A stretch of 64,000 bases of DNA from Paracoccus sp. S1E-3 (GTDB lineage Bacteria > Pseudomonadota > Alphaproteobacteria > Rhodobacterales > Rhodobacteraceae): NCBI RefSeq assembly GCF_013868135.1, contig NZ_JACEMU010000016.1:62001-126000 (forward strand), given 5' to 3'. How positions within the stretch are numbered: the first letter of the stretch is position 1; each line of letters starts with the position of its first letter. This document shows positions 29,545 to 39,290 of this stretch, piece by piece. A model generated the notes under the pieces. It was not told the DNA's origin, searched no databases, and saw nothing but the letters and a program-made list of their open reading frames with translations. Both the position numbers and the translations under genes were made by a program.

Positions 29545-29850
29545 TCACGATCCGCTGGAAAAGCAGAACCGGTCGGGTTCATCGACGATTCGGGCAAGTC
29601 GGCCCGGCTGTCCTTGCGGACGAACACGCCGTCCGGCCCGCGCCCGCCGGATCTCCCGCGCGTCGCGGGTGCAGAGGTCCAGAAAATCGACATGGGCCAA
29701 TGCGGGCGGCGGCAGATATGGCAGCAGATATGGAGAGCGGGTCTCATCCACCCTTGGGGGGCGGGCGGAAAGCGCGGAGTCGACCCGCAGGCCCAGCCCG
29801 GTGATCCTCCCCGATTTGCACCCCGCCTCGGGGCTTTTCAGCACGTCCAT
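29545..29850 (-). CDS. Small hypothetical protein
   Basis: This 101-residue frame lies alone in the gap between tldD and dprA, antisense to both. Its third-codon positions are GC-rich as in the neighbours, which is the main reason to call it. The protein has two cysteines near the ends, a proline-rich stretch in the middle (LLPYLPPPALAHVDFLDL) and a basic Arg-rich region after it. There is no signal peptide or membrane helix, and the ATG lacks a strong ribosome-binding site. I do not recognise a family. Confidence 0.4.
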   Translation of the reverse strand: MDVLKSPEAGCKSGRITGLGLRVDSALSARPPRVDETRSPYLLPYLPPPALAHVDFLDLCTRDAREIRRARAGRRVRPQGQPGRLARIVDEPDRFCFSSGS

Positions 29851-29968
29851 GGCAACCCGCCAGCCTGCGCCTCCCCCGCGCCGGGCGGGGTCGGAAATTT
29901 CCTTCTCGCGCTAACAGAAATTTAACCAATCATCCGCCATAACACCTTCGAATGAGGCGGAGAGGTCG

Positions 29969-31408
29969 ATGAGGTTGTTTTCGTTCAACACCCCCCACAC
30001 CCCACTCACCGCGAAGGAAGACGATCTGACTTTCCTCCGCCTCATTCGCTCGCGCCGGGTGGGACCGGCGACATTTCACCGCATGATTGCCGAACATGGC
30101 AGCGCCGCCGCCGCACTTGAGGCGCTGCCCGAAATCGCCCGTCAGGCCGGGATCGCGGATTATCAGCCCTGCCCGGAAGCCGTGGCGGCCGCCGAACTGA
30201 AAGCGGGCAGGAAAGCCGGGGCGCGGCTGATCCGCTGCGACGCGCCCGACTATCCGATGCTTCTGCGCGACATCGCCGACGCGCCGCCGGTGATCTGGGT
30301 GAAGGGCAATCCCGCCGCGCTGAACCGCCCGGCCGTGGCCGTGGTGGGCGCGCGCAACGCCTCGTCGCTGGGGCTGCGCATGGCGCGCGGGATGGCCGGC
30401 GCACTGGCGGAAGCGGGCATCGTCCCGGTCGCCGGTCTGGCGCGCGGGATCGACAGCGCGGCTCACGAAGTCAGCCTGAAGACCGGCACCATCGCCGTCA
30501 TGGCGAGCGGGATCGACGTGATCTATCCGTCAGAAAACAAGGTGCTCGCCGCGATGATCTGCGATCGCGGCTGTCTGGTCACCGAACAGCCGCCGGGGGT
30601 CGCACCGACCGCGCGGCATTTCCCGCTGCGTAACCGCATCATCTCGGGTCTCAGTCACGGCGTGGTCGTGATCGAGGCGGCGATCAAGTCGGGCAGCCTC
30701 ATCACCGCGCGCGACGCGCTCGATCAGGGGCGCGAGGTCATGGCGGTTCCGGGCCACCCCGTCGACGGCCGCGCGGGCGGCTGCAACCAGTTGATCCGCG
30801 ATGGCGCGGTGCTGGTCCGCAATGCCGAAGACGTGATCGAGGCGCTGCCCCCGTTGCAACAGGCGCTGACGACCGGATCTGTCCCCGAAGGCGCACCCGG
30901 CGATCCGCCCTGCGCCCGGTGGGCCGGAATGCCTGCGGACGACAACGCCACCCCGAAGGCGCTGCTCCGCCACCCGCGCGCGCCGCGCGCCACCAATGCA
31001 GGAGAAGGCCACGCGGCCCTGCAGGTGTCGCCCGCAATGCCCTCGTCCACCATCGGCCCGCTCCCCGCGGCGGCGGTGGATGCCCCGGCTCTGGATGCCG
31101 CCGCTTCGCACACCAGCCGGAGGCGTGCACCCCCTGCCCCTGACCTGCCGGACGGCCCGAATCCGCTGGCGCCGCAGCCCACCGCCACCATGCCCCGGCA
31201 ACCCGGTCTGCCCCTGCCTCATCGCGGCGCGACGATGGCCGAGATCGAGGCGCGGGTGCTGTCGCATCTCTCGCACAGCCCGACCGAGGAAAACGCCCTG
31301 ATCCGCGACATCGGCATGCCGCTCTCGGTGCTGACACCGGTGCTGCTTCGGCTGGAACTGGCGGGGCGACTGGCCCGGCTGGCCGGTGGCCGGCTGGCGC
31401 TGCTGTAA
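29969..31408 (+). CDS. dprA: DNA-processing protein DprA
   Basis: DprA loads RecA on incoming single-stranded DNA during natural transformation. The product is 479 residues. After an N-terminal helical region, the Rossmann-like domain (about residues 85-300) shows VVGARNASSLG, GLARGIDSAAH, GSLITARDALDQGREVMAVP and GCNQLIRDGA. A winged-helix domain closes the protein (about 410-479). Between them lies a Pro/Ala-rich disordered linker of about 110 residues, longer than usual. The ATG has GGAGAGG upstream. Other competence genes are not nearby. Confidence 0.95.
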   Translation: MRLFSFNTPHTPLTAKEDDLTFLRLIRSRRVGPATFHRMIAEHGSAAAALEALPEIARQAGIADYQPCPEAVAAAELKAGRKAGARLIRCDAPDYPMLLRDIADAPPVIWVKGNPAALNRPAVAVVGARNASSLGLRMARGMAGALAEAGIVPVAGLARGIDSAAHEVSLKTGTIAVMASGIDVIYPSENKVLAAMICDRGCLVTEQPPGVAPTARHFPLRNRIISGLSHGVVVIEAAIKSGSLITARDALDQGREVMAVPGHPVDGRAGGCNQLIRDGAVLVRNAEDVIEALPPLQQALTTGSVPEGAPGDPPCARWAGMPADDNATPKALLRHPRAPRATNAGEGHAALQVSPAMPSSTIGPLPAAAVDAPALDAAASHTSRRRAPPAPDLPDGPNPLAPQPTATMPRQPGLPLPHRGATMAEIEARVLSHLSHSPTEENALIRDIGMPLSVLTPVLLRLELAGRLARLAGGRLALL

Positions 31409-31567
31409 AGGCGTCGAAACCGTCATTCATCCACGCCGCCGGGGTTGGCAACGGCGCCCCCGGCAGGGTTTGGTCGTCTCGTCCTCCGGCCGGTCAGTCC
31501 TGCCGCCCGTTGACACGCCCCGTCAGCGCCCCCATGTTCCGGCCCCGAATCCGCCATGAGGTCCAAC

Positions 31568-34246
31568 ATGCCTGTCGTCGTCGTCGAATCGCCGGCCAAA
31601 GCCAAGACGATCAACAAATATCTGGGCGACGATTATACCGTTCTCGCGTCCTTCGGGCATGTCCGCGACCTGCCGCCAAAGGACGGATCCGTCGATCCCG
31701 ACGAAGATTTCGCCATGAAATGGGAAGTCGCGAGCGAATCGAAAAAGCACCTCAAGGCGATCCGCGACGCGCTGGCGAATGATGATTCCCTGATCCTCGC
31801 CACCGACCCCGACCGCGAGGGCGAGGCGATCAGCTGGCACCTGCTGGAATCGCTGGCCCCGGCGCTGAAGAAGGGCAAGCCGGTCAGCCGGGTGACCTTC
31901 AACGCCATCACCAAGGCCGCCGTGACCGAGGCGATGGCCAACCCGCGCGAGATCGATCGCGATCTGGTCGACGCCTATCTGGCCCGCCGCGCGCTGGATT
32001 ATCTGGTCGGCTTCAACCTGTCGCCGGTCCTGTGGCGCAAGCTTCCGGGCGCGAAATCGGCCGGCCGGGTGCAATCGGTCACCCTGCGGCTGATCGTCGA
32101 ACGCGAGATGGAGATCGAGGCCTTCAAGCCCCGCGAATACTGGTCGGTCCATGCGCGGCTGGCCACGCCTTCGGGCGATGAATACGAGGCCACGCTGGTC
32201 AGCCTCGCGGGCGACAAGCTGGACCGCTTCGATATCCCGACCGCCGAAAAGGCGCGTCTGGCGCTGTCGGCGATCGATGCGCGCGATCTGGTCGTGACCA
32301 GCGTGGCGTCCAAACCGGCCAGCCGGAACCCCTGGCCGCCCTTCATGACCTCGACCCTGCAGCAGGAGGCCAGCCGCAAGCTGGGCATGGGGGCGCGGGC
32401 CTGCATGTCGACGGCGCAGCGCCTCTATGAGGCCGGGCTGATCACCTATATGCGGACCGACGGCATCGACATGGCGCCCGAGGCGGTGATGTCGGCGCGC
32501 GATGTCATCAAGGCGCGTTTTGGCGAGAATTACCTGCCGAAATCGCCGCGCATGTACAAGAACAAGGCCAAGAACGCCCAGGAAGCGCATGAATGTATCC
32601 GCCCGACGGATATGTCGTTGTCGCCCGACAAGCTGCGGATATCCGAAAAGGATCAGCGCGCCCTGTATGATCTGATCTGGAAGCGGACGCTGGCCAGCCA
32701 GATGGAGGCCGCGCGGATGGAACGCACCACCGTCGAGATCGGCAGCGCGGACGGTCAGGTCGGGTTGCGCGCCAATGGTCAGGTGATGCTGTTTGACGGT
32801 TTTCTGGCTGTCTACGATCAGGGCCGCGATGACGACGACGGCGAGGACAGCGCCCGCCTGCCCCTGATCCATCAGGGCGAGCCCGCGAAGAAGATCGCCG
32901 CCTTCGCCACCGAGGAAGGCGTGCTGGTCGACGGACACGGCACCTCGGCCGCGCGGCAGCATTTCACCCAGCCCCCGGCGCGCTATACCGAAGCGACGCT
33001 GGTCAAGCGGATGGAGGAACTGGGCATCGGCCGGCCCTCGACCTATGCCAGCATCGTGACCACGATTCAGGACCGCGACTATGTCCGCAAGGACAAGAAC
33101 CGGCTGATCCCCGAGGACAAGGGTCGGCTGGTCACGGCCTTTCTGGTCAAGTATTTCCCGCGCTACGTCTCCTATGATTTCACCGCGAACATGGAGACGG
33201 AACTGGACGATATCAGTTCCGGCAACCGTGCTTACCGCGAGGTGTTGCGGCGCTTCTGGCGCGATTTTTCCGAAGCGCTCAGCGGCACCACCGATCTGCG
33301 CATCGGCGAGGTGCTGACCGCCATCGACGAGGCTCTGGCGCCGCATCTTTACCCGCCGCGCACCGATGGCGGCGATCCGCGCGAATGCCCGCTGTGTCAT
33401 CAGGGGCGGCTGCATCTGAAGACCGCCCGGTCGGGTGGGGCCTTCATCGGCTGCGGGCGCTATCCCGAATGCCGCTATACCCGGCCGCTTTCCGCGCCCG
33501 GCGATGGCGAGGCGACCGGCGACCGGGTGCTTGGCATCGACAATGACGACGAGATCAGCCTGAAGAATGGCCGCTTCGGCCCTTACGTTCAGCGCGGCGA
33601 ACCGACCGAGGAGGCGCCGAAGCCGCCGCGCGCCAGCATTCCGAAAGGCTGGGACCCGGCGACGCTGGATCTGGAACGTGCGGTGGCGCTGCTGTCGCTG
33701 CCGCGCGCGGTCGGGCCTCATCCCGAGGACGGCGAACTGGTCGAGGCCGGGATCGGGCGGTATGGGCCGTTCGTCAAGCATGGCAGCAAATATGCCAATC
33801 TGCCGGATGTGGAGGAGGTCTTCACCATCGGCATGAACCGCGCGGTCGAGGTGCTCGCCGCCAAACCGATGCGCGGGCGCGCCGCGGCGGCCGCCCCCCT
33901 GAAGGAGCTGGGCGAGCATCCCGAGGGCGGCAAGATCAGCGTGATGAACGGGCGCTACGGACCCTATGTGAAATGGGAAAAGATCAACGCCACCCTGCCC
34001 CGTGACGTGGAACCGGCCGACCTGACGCAGGAACAGGCGCTGGAACTGATCTCGGCCAAGGCGGCAAAATCGCCGAAGAAGGCGGCGGCGAAAAAGCCGG
34101 CCGCGAAGAAGGCAAGCGCCAAAACGGCCGAGGGCAAGCCAGCTGCCAAGGCCAAGAAACCGGCCGCAAAGACCACTGTGAAGAAAACGGCGGCGAAGAA
34201 ACCTGCCGCGAAAAAGGCGCCTTCTGACGCGCCGGCCGAAGAATAG
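31568..34246 (+). CDS. topA: DNA topoisomerase I
   Basis: This type IA enzyme relaxes negative supercoils. The product is 892 residues from the ATG at 31568, chosen because AGGTCC precedes it. The Toprim domain starts with VVVVESPAKAKTI (E7) and includes LATDPDREGEA. The active tyrosine is Y294 in GLITYMRTDGI. One C-terminal zinc finger remains (ECPLCHQG, then GCGRYPECRYT), followed by repeats of the type NGRYGPYVK. The last 70 residues are a Lys/Ala-rich tail (KKAAAKKPAAKKASAK) that resembles histone H1. It follows dprA, a common pairing. Confidence 0.97.
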   Translation: MPVVVVESPAKAKTINKYLGDDYTVLASFGHVRDLPPKDGSVDPDEDFAMKWEVASESKKHLKAIRDALANDDSLILATDPDREGEAISWHLLESLAPALKKGKPVSRVTFNAITKAAVTEAMANPREIDRDLVDAYLARRALDYLVGFNLSPVLWRKLPGAKSAGRVQSVTLRLIVEREMEIEAFKPREYWSVHARLATPSGDEYEATLVSLAGDKLDRFDIPTAEKARLALSAIDARDLVVTSVASKPASRNPWPPFMTSTLQQEASRKLGMGARACMSTAQRLYEAGLITYMRTDGIDMAPEAVMSARDVIKARFGENYLPKSPRMYKNKAKNAQEAHECIRPTDMSLSPDKLRISEKDQRALYDLIWKRTLASQMEAARMERTTVEIGSADGQVGLRANGQVMLFDGFLAVYDQGRDDDDGEDSARLPLIHQGEPAKKIAAFATEEGVLVDGHGTSAARQHFTQPPARYTEATLVKRMEELGIGRPSTYASIVTTIQDRDYVRKDKNRLIPEDKGRLVTAFLVKYFPRYVSYDFTANMETELDDISSGNRAYREVLRRFWRDFSEALSGTTDLRIGEVLTAIDEALAPHLYPPRTDGGDPRECPLCHQGRLHLKTARSGGAFIGCGRYPECRYTRPLSAPGDGEATGDRVLGIDNDDEISLKNGRFGPYVQRGEPTEEAPKPPRASIPKGWDPATLDLERAVALLSLPRAVGPHPEDGELVEAGIGRYGPFVKHGSKYANLPDVEEVFTIGMNRAVEVLAAKPMRGRAAAAAPLKELGEHPEGGKISVMNGRYGPYVKWEKINATLPRDVEPADLTQEQALELISAKAAKSPKKAAAKKPAAKKASAKTAEGKPAAKAKKPAAKTTVKKTAAKKPAAKKAPSDAPAEE

Positions 34247-34310
34247 GGCTGGCGGGGAGCGCGGATCGCCTTCGGCCCCCCCGCGCGCCCCGCACCACAG
34301 GAGGTCGTCG

Positions 34311-34709
34311 ATGTCGGACGTCAATCTGGATGAGCTGCTGCTGGTCGACGACCCCGAGGCGCTGACCGATGCCCAGATCGCTTATCTGCGCGATCACCCC
34401 GAGCTGCTCGACCTGATCGGCGAGCGCGAAACCCTGGGCACGCGGCATCTCTGGCGCATTCTCATCGCCGCATTGATCCTGGTTGCGCTGTCCAAGGTCA
34501 TCGCCGCCAGGTTCGACAATGCCTTCGATCAGGTGATCGCCGATACTCTGGTCGATCTGGTGTTCGAGATGGGGGCGGCGCTGATCGGCAGCGTGGCCAC
34601 GGTGATCTTCATCGAGCACCGCGGGAAAAAGCAGTTCATCGCGAATATCAGGTTCCGCGAGGCCGTGCAGCGCCGGATCGGGCAGCTGGAGAACCGTCAG
34701 CCCGGCTGA
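34311..34709 (+). CDS. Two-helix membrane protein of unknown function
   Basis: The product is 132 residues. An acidic N-terminal segment (residues 1-45) is followed by two hydrophobic helices, about 47-65 and 80-100, with a basic C-terminal tail ([11 protein letters not shown]) that should face the cytoplasm. A strong AGGAGG ribosome-binding site precedes the ATG. It follows topA by 64 bases and overlaps the convergent TetR gene by 13 bases. I do not recognise a family. Confidence 0.8.
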   Translation: MSDVNLDELLLVDDPEALTDAQIAYLRDHPELLDLIGERETLGTRHLWRILIAALILVALSKVIAARFDNAFDQVIADTLVDLVFEMGAALIGSVATVIFIEHRGKKQFIANIRFREAVQRRIGQLENRQPG

Positions 34710-35284
34710 CCGGGCCTGACCTGCTGCCGCAGCCCCTCGATCAGCCCCAGAAGCGCCGTGATATAAGGCGCGGGCGGCGCGCCTTCGGCGATGCGCAGGG
34801 CGGCGCGGTCAAAACCTGCCGACAGAATCTCGGTCAGGGCGGCCAGATCGGGCGCGGCCATCCCCGGCAGCATTTCGGCCAGACCATCTCCGAGTTCGGC
34901 GGCGCCGGTCGCGGCATCGATTCGCGCAATCTCGGCCGCGCCCAGCACCGCCGGCCCGTCGATCAGCAGGATGCGCGCCCGGCCGGGCTGCTCCATGACC
35001 GCGAACCAGTGCCGCACCGCCCCGGCCATATCGCCCGGCGGCAAGGCCGCAAGCGCCGCGCCCACGGTCTCGGCCTCGGCGGTGACGACGGCGTGGAACA
35101 GGCCGGTCTTGTCCTTGAAATGATGGGTGATTGCGCCACGCGTGACGCCCGCCGCCTGCGCGATCTCGGGCGCGCCAACCCCGGCGAACCCGTGCCGGGC
35201 GAACAGATCGCGCGCGACCCCGATCAGCGCGGCCTGGGTGGCGGCGCGGCGCTGCGCCTGCGTCCTGGGGGATTTCTCTTGCAT
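34697..35284 (-). CDS. TetR-family transcriptional regulator
   Basis: The product is 195 residues. The N-terminal helix-turn-helix domain (about residues 8-60) carries the TetR signature [20 protein letters not shown] followed by [12 protein letters not shown]. The C-terminal ligand domain is not specific enough to name an inducer. Its ATG at 35284 abuts a perfect inverted repeat at 35285-35301, which suggests autoregulation. It diverges from a VOC-family gene that it probably also controls. Confidence 0.92.
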   Translation of the reverse strand: MQEKSPRTQAQRRAATQAALIGVARDLFARHGFAGVGAPEIAQAAGVTRGAITHHFKDKTGLFHAVVTAEAETVGAALAALPPGDMAGAVRHWFAVMEQPGRARILLIDGPAVLGAAEIARIDAATGAAELGDGLAEMLPGMAAPDLAALTEILSAGFDRAALRIAEGAPPAPYITALLGLIEGLRQQVRPGQPG

Positions 35285-35301
35285 ACATACACCGTGTATG
35301 T
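35285..35301. promoter_or_regulatory. Probable TetR operator (perfect inverted repeat)
   Basis: ACATACAC and GTGTATGT flank a single central C, giving a 17-base perfect palindrome directly upstream of the TetR start codon. A second, imperfect copy (ACATACATCGAGTAT) lies at 35309-35323 in the same 66-base divergent gap. The AT-rich TTTATTTTAC between them could contain the promoter. The size and position fit a TetR-dimer site controlling both divergent genes. Confidence 0.7.
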
Positions 35302-35350
35302 TTATTTTACATACATCGAGTATCCAAGTTTGCGGAGTGGAGTTCCAGCC

Positions 35351-35776
35351 GTGAAATGCACCCAATATTATCCCGTCCTGCAAAGCGCGGACGTGCCGGC
35401 CGCCGCCGCCTGGTTCATCCGTCACTTCGGCTTTGCCCCGATGTTCGAAAGCGATTGGTATGCGCATCTGCAGATGCCCGAAGACCCGGCGATAAACCTG
35501 GCGATTCTGGACGGGCAGCACCCCACCATTCCCGCCGTGGGCCGGGGCCGCAGCGCCGGCCTGCTGCTGAATTTCGAGGTCGAGGATGTCGACGCCGTGC
35601 ACGACCGCCTGCTGGCCGAGGGGCTGTCCCCGGTCCAGCCCCTGCGCGACGAGGATTTCGGGCAGCGTCACTTCATCCTGCAGGGCCCGGAAGGCGTGCT
35701 GATCGACATCATTACCCCGATCCCGCCCTCGGCGGATTTCGCTGCCAGCTTCCAGCCCGACGTCCTGCCGCGATAG
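35351..35776 (+). CDS. VOC (glyoxalase/bleomycin-resistance) family protein
   Basis: The product is 141 residues from a GTG at 35351, with GGAG upstream. The pattern [20 protein letters not shown] at the start, and [14 protein letters not shown] near the end, is typical of a single-chain vicinal-oxygen-chelate fold. Members include glyoxalase-like, dioxygenase and resistance proteins. Its divergent TetR partner suggests response to a small toxic or metabolic compound. The substrate is unknown. Confidence 0.87.
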   Translation: MKCTQYYPVLQSADVPAAAAWFIRHFGFAPMFESDWYAHLQMPEDPAINLAILDGQHPTIPAVGRGRSAGLLLNFEVEDVDAVHDRLLAEGLSPVQPLRDEDFGQRHFILQGPEGVLIDIITPIPPSADFAASFQPDVLPR

Positions 35777-35860
35777 ATCGGGAAAAGCGACGCGTCGCCC
35801 CTTTCGTATCCGCCCGGCTGCGGGCTAAGATCCTCTGCCCTCCGCAGCGAAGGAATTGCG

Positions 35861-36583
35861 ATGATCCGAGTGCGCGTGACCCAGACCTGGGGCTCGACCC
35901 CGCGCGAGGTGGGGGCAGAAATGTTCGTCACTGCCGCAGGCTGCACCGGCACCATCGGCGGCGGCCGACTGGAATTCGACGCCATCGCCCGCGCCCGCCA
36001 GATGATCTCCGCCGCCGAAACCGAAGCCGTGATGGAGATCACGCTCGGCCCCGACAGCGGACAGTGCTGCGGCGGGCGCGTCAGGCTGGGTTTCGACCGC
36101 GCGGGACCCTCGCCCCTGCCGGCGCCGCCGCAGGTGCTGATCTTCGGCGCGGGCCATGTCGGGCGGGCGCTGGCGCGGCTGCTGTCGCAGCTGCCCTTCG
36201 ATGTCGCCCTGATCGACAGCCGCGCGGAGGAGCTGTCGCTGGCCACCGGCTGCCGAACCCGGCTGGAGGCGATCCCCGAAGCCGTCATCGCCGCCGCCCG
36301 CCCCGGCGCCGCCTATGTCGTCCTGACCCATGATCACGGGCTGGACTTCCTGCTGACCACCGAGGCGCTGCGCCGGGGCGATGCCGTCTATGTCGGCCTG
36401 ATCGGCAGCGCCACCAAGCGCGCCCGCTTCCTGCGCGAGGCGCGTGCGCAGGGCGTCGACACCACTGCCCTGACCTGCCCGATCGGCGCAGGCTTCACCG
36501 CCGACAAGCGGCCCGAGGTGATCGCCGTCTTCGCCGCCGCCGAGATCACCGCAAGACTGACTGCTAACGCTACCGTCCGTTGA
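35861..36583 (+). CDS. xdhC: XdhC-type molybdenum cofactor insertion protein
   Basis: The product is 240 residues. XdhC-like chaperones bind molybdenum cofactor, assist its sulfuration and deliver it to xanthine dehydrogenase. The XdhC/CoxI segment [13 protein letters not shown] is at the N-terminus, and the Rossmann domain begins at [17 protein letters not shown]. The DH-x-x-D segment and [14 protein letters not shown] are also typical. The ATG has AAGGAA upstream. No xanthine dehydrogenase or other molybdoenzyme gene lies in this window, so its client is encoded elsewhere. Confidence 0.9.
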   Translation: MIRVRVTQTWGSTPREVGAEMFVTAAGCTGTIGGGRLEFDAIARARQMISAAETEAVMEITLGPDSGQCCGGRVRLGFDRAGPSPLPAPPQVLIFGAGHVGRALARLLSQLPFDVALIDSRAEELSLATGCRTRLEAIPEAVIAAARPGAAYVVLTHDHGLDFLLTTEALRRGDAVYVGLIGSATKRARFLREARAQGVDTTALTCPIGAGFTADKRPEVIAVFAAAEITARLTANATVR

Positions 36584-36632
36584 CACGGCGTCACCCCCTT
36601 GCGACAAACTCGCAACCATTTCGGAGGACGTG

Positions 36633-37337
36633 ATGAAGAAAGTCTACCCCGACGCGGATGCGGCGCTCGACGGGCTACTGAAGGACGGCCTGCACATCGC
36701 CGCGGGCGGCTTCGGCCTGTGCGGCATTCCCGAATTGCTGATCGACGCGTTGGTGCGCAGCGGCGTCAAGGACCTGACCATCGCCAGCAACAATTGCGGT
36801 GTCGACGGCTTTGGTCTCGGCAAGTTGCTGGACACGCATCAGATCAAGAAGATGCAATCCTCCTATGTCGGCGAGAATGCCGAATTCATGCGCCAGTATC
36901 TGTCGGGCGAGCTGGAGCTGGAATTCAACCCGCAGGGCACGCTGGCCGAACGGATGCGGGCGGGCGGCGCGGGCATCCCCGGCTTCTATACCCAGACCGG
37001 CGTCGGCACGGTGATCGCCGAGGGCAAGGAAGTGAAGGAATTCGACGGCAAGGAATACATCCTCGAACGCGGGATCGTGGCCGATCTGGCCATCGTGAAG
37101 GCGTGGAAGGCCGATCCGACCGGCAATGCCATCTTCCGCGAGACCGCGCGCAACTTCAACGTCCCCGCCGCCAAATGCGGCCGCGTCTGCGTGCTGGAGG
37201 TCGAGGAGATCGTGCCGACGGGCAGCCTCGACCCCGATCACATCCACTTGCCGGGCATCTATGTGCACCGGATCATTCAGGGCCCGCACGAAAAGCGCAT
37301 CGAACAGCGCACCACCCGCAAGAAGGAGACCGCATGA
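36633..37337 (+). CDS. 3-oxoacid CoA-transferase subunit A
   Basis: The product is 234 residues and belongs to the CoA-transferase family I alpha subunit (ScoA/AtoD type). The motif [16 protein letters not shown] and the stretch [12 protein letters not shown] are diagnostic. With subunit B it moves CoA between succinate or acetate and acetoacetate or another 3-oxoacid. The ATG at 36633 has GGAGGAC upstream; a GTG directly before it is less well spaced. The subunit B start overlaps its stop (ATGA). Confidence 0.93.
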   Translation: MKKVYPDADAALDGLLKDGLHIAAGGFGLCGIPELLIDALVRSGVKDLTIASNNCGVDGFGLGKLLDTHQIKKMQSSYVGENAEFMRQYLSGELELEFNPQGTLAERMRAGGAGIPGFYTQTGVGTVIAEGKEVKEFDGKEYILERGIVADLAIVKAWKADPTGNAIFRETARNFNVPAAKCGRVCVLEVEEIVPTGSLDPDHIHLPGIYVHRIIQGPHEKRIEQRTTRKKETA

Positions 37338-37966
37338 TGGCTGGCTGGGACCGCAATCAGATGGCCGCCCGCGCCGCACGCGAGTTGCAGGACGGCTGGT
37401 ATGTGAATCTCGGCATCGGCATCCCGACACTGGTGGCGAACTATATCCCCGACGGAGTCGAGGTAACGTTGCAATCGGAAAACGGCATGCTGGGCATCGG
37501 CCCCTTCCCCTATGAGGGCGAGGAAGACCCCGACCTGATCAACGCCGGCAAGCAGACGGTGACGGCGCTGCCGCAGACCTCGTTCTTCGACAGTTCGGAA
37601 AGCTTCGCGATGATCCGCGGCGGCAAGATCGCCATGGCGATTCTGGGCGCGATGGAGGTGGCCGAGAACGGCGATCTGGCGAACTGGATGATCCCGGGCA
37701 AGCTGGTCAAGGGCATGGGCGGCGCGATGGATCTGGTCGCCGGCGTGGGCCGCGTGGTCGTCGTCATGGACCACACCAACAAGCACGGCGAATCGAAGGT
37801 GCTGCGCGAATGCACCCTGCCGCTGACCGGCAAGGCCGTGGTCGACCGGATCATCACCAATCTGGGCGTGCTGGACGTGGTGCCGGGCGGTCTGAAGATC
37901 GTCGAACTCGCCGATGGCGTGACCGAGGAGGAGTTCCGCGCCGCGACCGAGGCGACGCTGGTCTGA
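37334..37966 (+). CDS. 3-oxoacid CoA-transferase subunit B
   Basis: The product is 210 residues, the standard length of the beta subunit (ScoB/AtoA type). The catalytic glutamate lies in [16 protein letters not shown], the invariant SENG motif. The segment [20 protein letters not shown] is typical of succinyl-CoA:3-ketoacid CoA-transferase. AAGGAG precedes the start, which overlaps the subunit A stop. A strong terminator follows 20 bases after the stop, so the pair forms a two-gene operon. Confidence 0.95.
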   Translation: MMAGWDRNQMAARAARELQDGWYVNLGIGIPTLVANYIPDGVEVTLQSENGMLGIGPFPYEGEEDPDLINAGKQTVTALPQTSFFDSSESFAMIRGGKIAMAILGAMEVAENGDLANWMIPGKLVKGMGGAMDLVAGVGRVVVVMDHTNKHGESKVLRECTLPLTGKAVVDRIITNLGVLDVVPGGLKIVELADGVTEEEFRAATEATLV

Positions 37967-37986
37967 CGCCGACCGCGTGAAGATGG

Positions 37987-38012
37987 AAAGGGGGCCGATC
38001 GGCCCCCTTTTT
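37987..38012 (+). terminator. Rho-independent terminator after the CoA-transferase pair
   Basis: A 24-base perfect palindrome (AAAGGGGGCCGA and its complement) starts 20 bases after the subunit B stop and is followed by further T residues (TTTTTC). The A- and T-flanks make it potentially active in both directions. Confidence 0.9.
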
Positions 38013-38141
38013 CATGCCGTTCGACATGTTTTTCCCAAGCTTGTCCCCCGCTGCGGCGCGGCCTTACCGAACCGCGCCGCTCCCCATTTATCCCCGCCCC
38101 CGCCCGCTCCAGTCAGGGGCGGCCGCCATCCGAGGCCTTTC

Positions 38142-39290
38142 ATGCGCCAACTGACCACCCTGTCGCGCCATCTCCATATCCGCGCCCTCGGCCCCGCTGC
38201 CTCGGTTCCGGCATCCGAGGCGCTGCGGGCGAGTCTCGGCGCGTTTCTGGGTCTGGCGATCACCGCCGCCGCAGCTTTCGTCGTCGCACCCGAGCGCTGG
38301 CTGGCGCTGTATCTGATTGCCCCGTTCGGGGCGACGGCGGTGCTGGTCTTTGCCGCCCCCAACAGCCCGCTGGCCCAGCCTTGGCCGGCGATCGTCGGCA
38401 ACACCGCATCGGCGCTGGTGGCGATTGCGCTGTGCCGGCTGATCAGCGCGCCGCTGATCACCGTGCCCTTGGCGGTGGGTCTGGCGATCCTGGTGATGAC
38501 CATGCTGCGCGCCACCCATCCGCCCGGCGGGGCGGTTGCGATGACCGTGGCCCTCGGGGCCGAGCGGATCATGCCCCACGGCTTCGGCTTTGCGCTGATG
38601 CCGGTGGCGGCGGGCACCATCATCCTTGTGATCGCAGCGGCGATCTATGCCCACCTCACTGGCCGGCGCTATCCCCTGCGCCAGTTCGGCGAGATGAACC
38701 CCCTGGGCACCCATGACCCGGCCCCGGTCGAGCGTCTGGGCCTGACCGAGGATGAGCTGACCGAGATCCTGTCGCGCTATCGCCAGTCGCTGAACCTGGG
38801 GGTGGAGGACCTGGCCCGGCTGATCGGCGCGGCCGAGATACAGGCCGCCAGCCACCTGACCGGCCCGCAGACCGCGCAGTCCATCATGTCGCGCGATCTG
38901 GTCTGCGTGACCCCCGCCACCCCTATTGATGAGATCGCGGCGCTGTTTCTGCGCCACGGCTTCACCTCGCTGCCGGTGGTGGGCGAAGACCAGCGGTTTC
39001 TTGGGGTGATATTCCAGCTGCAGATCATCGCCGCGGCCTTCCCCGACCATGAGCTGATGGCGGCCCTTCCGCCGCCGCTCGCGGTGCAGGAGGGTGCGAA
39101 AGCCGCCGACATCATGGACCCGCAGCCGCCAAGCGCGGCCCCCGAGACGCCCATCGCAGCGCTGCTGCCGCAACTGGCCAGCGGTATGGACGCGGTGCCG
39201 ATCCTCGAGGCCGGGCGCATCGTCGGCGTGGTCACCCAGACCGACCTGATCGCGGCGCTGGCGCGGCAGAGCCTGCGGGCCGACGGCTAG
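38142..39290 (+). CDS. HPP-family membrane protein with C-terminal CBS domains
   Basis: The product is 382 residues. The N-terminal part (about 35-180) has four to five helices and the HPP-family signature ATHPPGGAVAMTVALG. The C-terminal part holds a pair of CBS domains (about 245-300 and 320-378; RDLVCVTPATPIDEIAALFL and GVVTQTDLIAAL). HPP proteins are implicated in transport, including nitrite in plants; the CBS pair suggests control by adenine nucleotides. The ATG at 38142 has GAGG upstream. The 3' end overlaps the convergent cyclo-ligase gene by 4 bases. Confidence 0.9.
   Translation: MRQLTTLSRHLHIRALGPAASVPASEALRASLGAFLGLAITAAAAFVVAPERWLALYLIAPFGATAVLVFAAPNSPLAQPWPAIVGNTASALVAIALCRLISAPLITVPLAVGLAILVMTMLRATHPPGGAVAMTVALGAERIMPHGFGFALMPVAAGTIILVIAAAIYAHLTGRRYPLRQFGEMNPLGTHDPAPVERLGLTEDELTEILSRYRQSLNLGVEDLARLIGAAEIQAASHLTGPQTAQSIMSRDLVCVTPATPIDEIAALFLRHGFTSLPVVGEDQRFLGVIFQLQIIAAAFPDHELMAALPPPLAVQEGAKAADIMDPQPPSAAPETPIAALLPQLASGMDAVPILEAGRIVGVVTQTDLIAALARQSLRADG

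Noticed and set aside
28439..29548. Long antisense frame over tldD
   Set aside because: It mirrors the tldD reading frame; TldD motifs and codon use fix the real strand.
31523..34324. A 933-codon frame antisense to topA
   Set aside because: topA is unmistakable on the other strand, and the antisense product has shadow-like composition with no motif.
37987..38012. The 24-base perfect palindrome as a regulator-binding site
   Set aside because: It lies just downstream of a stop codon and leads into a T-run, so a terminator is the simpler explanation.
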